In this document: positions 60,141-64,000 of the stretch, in pieces
Position numbering within the stretch: the stretch's first letter is position 1
How the letters are laid out: each line of letters begins with the position of its first letter
Source: Saururus chinensis
Taxonomy: Eukaryota > Streptophyta > Magnoliopsida > Piperales > Saururaceae
DNA length: 64,000 nt
Reading direction: 5' to 3'
NCBI GenBank assembly: GCA_035235625.1
Contig: CP141145.1
Location: 42,574,668 to 42,638,667 of the forward strand
The notes under the pieces: generated by a model
Seen by the model: the letters and a program-made list of their open reading frames with translations, nothing else
The model's database searches: none
What the model was told of the DNA's origin: nothing
Program-made: the position numbers and the translations under genes

Positions 60141-63100
60141 CACTACAAAGAAAAAACTATTAGTGGGGTTTTAAAACCCCTGCTACAAGTCTCAAAACCT
60201 CCGGTAATACTTTTAGCGGCGGTTTTGAGGTCACCATTGGAAAGTGCCCTGTAAAAAGTTTTTGTGGGGAACATGCTGGCGGTTCTTTGAGCCGTTGCTA
60301 AAACTTAAGCTTTTTAGCGGGGGTTTTGGTAGCTTCAGTTAATGAGTTTCAAAAATTAATTTTTTTTAGTGGCGGCTAGACTAGCCCCCGCTAAAAGCTT
60401 AATATTTTAGTGTGAGTGACTATATTTAGTGGTGGTTTTTCAAAACCGCCGTTAAATGTATTTTAGTGGGGGGTCTATACGAGTGTCAAAAAACTGCCAT
60501 TAGTGACTATTTGAGAAACCAAGGCCAACTTTTTTTCTTTTTATTTTCTGTTTTTGTTTCTACAAATCCTGTATAATAAACATCTATTTTTTATTTTCAT
60601 TTCTACAAACCTTGTATGAAAAATATATATTTTCCATCTTTATTTCTACAAACCCTATATAATAATCATCACATATGTAGTACAATTGAATTCAACCATC
60701 AACACACTTCATAAATTAAAAAAACCTTAATTAATTAGAACAAAGATAGAATAATATCAAACATATCCATTAGTCTCAAAATACAATTACGACTAAATGT
60801 TAGTGAGTTTAAGATCCCAACACTTGTTCATAAAACTAAACCATAAACATGAATTACATATGACAAGTTCAAAAACAAAAAAAATTATGTCTGGAACATG
60901 ATCTATTCTTGTAAGTTGACATCGTAGCATCATCCATCATTAACCTACCTACACAAAAATTCAAATCACCATGCATTAGATTATAAAAGAGTTTATCAAA
61001 AACAATAATACATATTTATTCCCTCCCTGGAGGATGTAAACCTTGACTAGCCCCTCGTGTAATTAATCCCTGGCAAGTCATTCAATGTCAAACAAAATAA
61101 AATGAAGTATACCAAAGACAATCTTGGAGCTTCTTCCCTTATGCAAGCAGCTTCAATATCAGTTTCTCAATTTTATCCCTTATAGAGGGACCATTTACTT
61201 GTTTGTTAACATCCTAAAACAAAAAAAGAGTGAATTAGGAGGGGTGAATAGTCAAACAATTATCACAATCAATTATGAAAGAAAGACAGGATAAACTGAT
61301 AAACAACATATATGAGATACCCTGTCAAATAGTTTCTTCATTATCAAAAGTTCCTGAAATAAGACACCAAATCATAGAACTAAATTCCAATGCAAATACC
61401 AAAATATTGTTGACATCAAACATACAAATGCTCAACAATAAGAGAGAAAAATAGAACTAATACATCTGGTACTTACTCTAATACCCATGCTATGATAAGA
61501 CCAATTTTGAAGCAAAACAATCAACGAGATACATTCATCCAGCCAATGTCATTGGGATTAGGATGACACTTAACCTGTTTTTGTGCGTCTCCAAATGTAG
61601 AACTTCTCTCTTCTTTAAGTAGGCAAATGTGAAAGCAGCTTTTTTCAATCCCTTGTCAGCAATCATTCATATGCTATATTTTAACTTGAGACAATCCACC
61701 GGCATGAAACTATAAATATGAAACTATAACCATAGAAAAGGGAAACAATTAGTGAGTCATGTGAGCTTGGAAAAGGAAAAGAGTAAGAAAGCAGAGGGAG
61801 ACTTAAGCTTAGAAGCTAACATTTTGTTATGTAGGTATTGACCACAAGGGAGAGCTGGAAAGGCATCTGCATGATGTATGCCAACAAGGTAGATCATCTA
61901 TTATAAAAAATGGAGCAGTACTTAAAATATCTACATGGTCGATGCTGCTATCATATGCAAATAAGGCTTCCTTGCTATGACAAGGTTGGCATCAAGAGGG
62001 GACCTTGAACACCAGAGGAAGATATCATCTTGGTGTCTTACATCTAGGAGCGAACATGGCCCTGGGAATTGGAGAGCAGTGCCCACTAAAACCAATAAGC
62101 ACTTGAGTTTTTTTCTTAAATCATTTGACTAAACTTCGTGAATCAGAGTCATGTGAAGTGGTTCAAACTTTAAGATTTTTTTTGGATGTTCTCTCTCCTT
62201 CTCTCTAACACACAGTCAGACACTATTTTTTGTTTGCATCTTTATTTGGATGTCATCATTTTATAGGGCTGATGAGACGCAATAAGAATTGCAGGCTGAG
62301 ATGGACCAATTGCCTTAGACGAAGAATCAAGCTAGGAAACTTTGCCCCCTAGAAGACAACAAATAAAGTCATATATATTTCAACTAGACCCATTAGCAGA
62401 AGAAGTAGAAGTAGCAGGCTGACTCTAGCTATTCTTACCAACTCATTTGCATAAGTTATTCTACCATATCATCTAAGTAAAGAAAGCTTCTATTACTTCA
62501 TTTTAGAATAGGAAAAGACATCAATTAATACAAATCATACAAAATTAAGAAAAATTAGCCAACAGGGTCGATGTAGCATGAGCATTTACATAATCCACTT
62601 CATTCGGTTGAAATCTTGACTGTGGACAAAAGGAACAACTTCAACACCAACACTACTGATAAAATACACAATATTAATAAATGCACGTCATGTATAATCA
62701 TCTCATTCATAAGACAGATAGCAAGTAGAAGCCAAAGAAAGAAGCACACAACATTCACAACGGAACTTTTTAGGCAAAATGTAGACAATAGTAACCGACG
62801 CAGAAATTAAAACCCCACAAAATATGAACCAATTTGGCACCGTGTCTTCAGATATACCAGATCAATTGCAAACAAAAGGTAGGCAATATGATATGAATCC
62901 AATGATTTCCAACAAAAAATCAAGAAATCAATGACGAAAGGAAGACGAATTCAATGCAAAAAGGATAACGAGAAAATGAGAGATTATTAAACCCATCAAT
63001 TCTAATTTGCCGGATCAAGGAACAATAAAGTGCATGACCTCCAATTTTTCTGTATATATAGAGAGTAGAATAGAACAAAACAATTTGTTTGTAAATATGT

Positions 63101-63390
63101 TACCACTTTCATGAAGGAGACAAAGCATACAATATTAAAACAAAACAAAGATGCAAAACAAAACATAATAGAATAGAACAAAGCTTATTTATTCAAAATG
63201 CTATAAAAAACATTACAGAACAGAACGTAAATCAAAAGAATGCAAATCAAAGCAAAACATATATTAAAAAAAGCAAACCAAAAGTTCAAGAGGTAAATTT
63301 GAAAACTTAACTGAAATAAATCCAAAATACAGGGACAAATCGTACGAATTGAAGCCCTCATGCCAAGGACAATACACAGCAGCCCATAAG
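60141..63390. mobile_element. CACTA element, segment B copy (left part)
   Basis: It starts CACTACAAAGAAAA and has the same 'TTAGCGGCGG'-type subterminal words (60160-60480). It keeps uninterrupted target sites where A has LTRs (61664-61668 and 61929-61933). The right end is not in the window because another insertion begins at about 63391. No transposase was recognised. Confidence 0.8.
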
Positions 63391-64000
63391 TATAACGCCC
63401 GAGATTTTTCACACATTTTTCTTAAAATTCATAGAAATTTTTTGCAATATAGCATCTGTAAATCAGAAGAAAAATGACGAAATCAAAACCTGATAAAACA
63501 GTTTTTAATTTAATACAACTAAACATCCATTTTCCATCTAAATATTTTCATTATACGGTCAAACATCGTACGGCCAAAGCAAATATCATCAGGCGCTACT
63601 CGAAAACACACGTACGAATAAATTGCTATGATCATAGACTTTAAATACAAATCCCTCCCAGACATCTCTGAGTGCAAGTCCTATAACAGTCCACAGACTA
63701 ATCCAAATGAAAGTCCAGAATAAACATCTTAACGTCTCATCTTGCCCAATACATTGGATCGTGACACAAATAAACTCACAGTGAGTGAAGCATATACCTG
63801 AGTCAACGGGAATCAATCCACCGCTGAAATGAGCATCCATCACCAGGAGCTCTCCGCACAAACCTACAAAACCTCCCGTACAACGGGGCTAAAAAGTAGG
63901 GTAATGAGTATTTTCATACTCAGTAGGAAAATACCCAGTAGGGGAAATCCCAAATGGTGAACTCAAAAGTTCATAATTACATGCGTTATGCAACTCAAAC
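63391..64000. mobile_element. Start of another LTR-like insertion, runs off the window
   Basis: Homology with A (to 21915) breaks here and the new sequence opens TATAACGCCCGAGATTTTTC, close to the TGTAACGCCCGAGA style of plant gypsy LTRs. The text near 63900 ('gagtattttcatactcagta', 'aaatacccagtagggg') is of a kind often seen in such LTRs. The right end is outside the window. Confidence 0.5.

Overview
This is nuclear DNA of a flowering plant. It is AT-rich with long intergenic stretches, has genes with short GT-AG introns, and carries solo LTRs, MITEs, a CACTA element and a Mutator-like element. The genes recognised (NUP62, OTU protease, DUF641/GIL1-like, GH17 glucanase, Myb/SANT-like) are plant families, and nothing suggests bacterial or organellar DNA. 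I cannot name the species; the load of multi-kilobase LTRs would suit a woody eudicot, but that is a guess.

The large-scale structure is a segmental duplication. Segment A (about 575 to 22348) and segment B (about 42530 to 63390 and probably beyond) are collinear and in the same orientation, at roughly 95-97% identity where I compared them by eye. Both carry an OTU-protease pseudogene, a Stowaway-like MITE, a large solo LTR (family III) and a non-autonomous CACTA element. They differ by later events: family I solo LTRs entered A twice (8914-11006, 14817-17730) and B once (54994-58417), a family II solo LTR entered A (18003-20401), and another insertion entered B at about 63391. In most cases the partner segment keeps the empty target site. 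A lacks two blocks present in B. Near the left end, A and B have unrelated cores between homologous flanks: a MITE plus a GH17 glucanase fragment in A, and a Mutator-like transposase in B.

Between the segments (22349 to 42530) lie an NUP62 nucleoporin fragment with its introns, a Myb/SANT-like gene relic, and one gene that looks intact, a DUF641 (GIL1/IRKI-like) gene on the minus strand at 38521-40329. Two family I solo LTRs sit here in minus orientation, one beside the NUP62 relic (27510-32597, itself containing a further solo LTR at 28974-30392) and one inside the Myb/SANT exon (33352-36649).

In total, seven LTR insertions show both ends and 5-bp target duplications (six exact, one 4 of 5), with no retroelement coding region anywhere. 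The window is therefore dominated by LTR-LTR recombination products and mostly decayed genes. The most unusual signals are the near-palindromic CGATCGATCG / CGTTCGAACG module shared by two otherwise unrelated LTR families, the dense hairpin arrays in the family II LTR, and the swapped cores of the duplicated segments.
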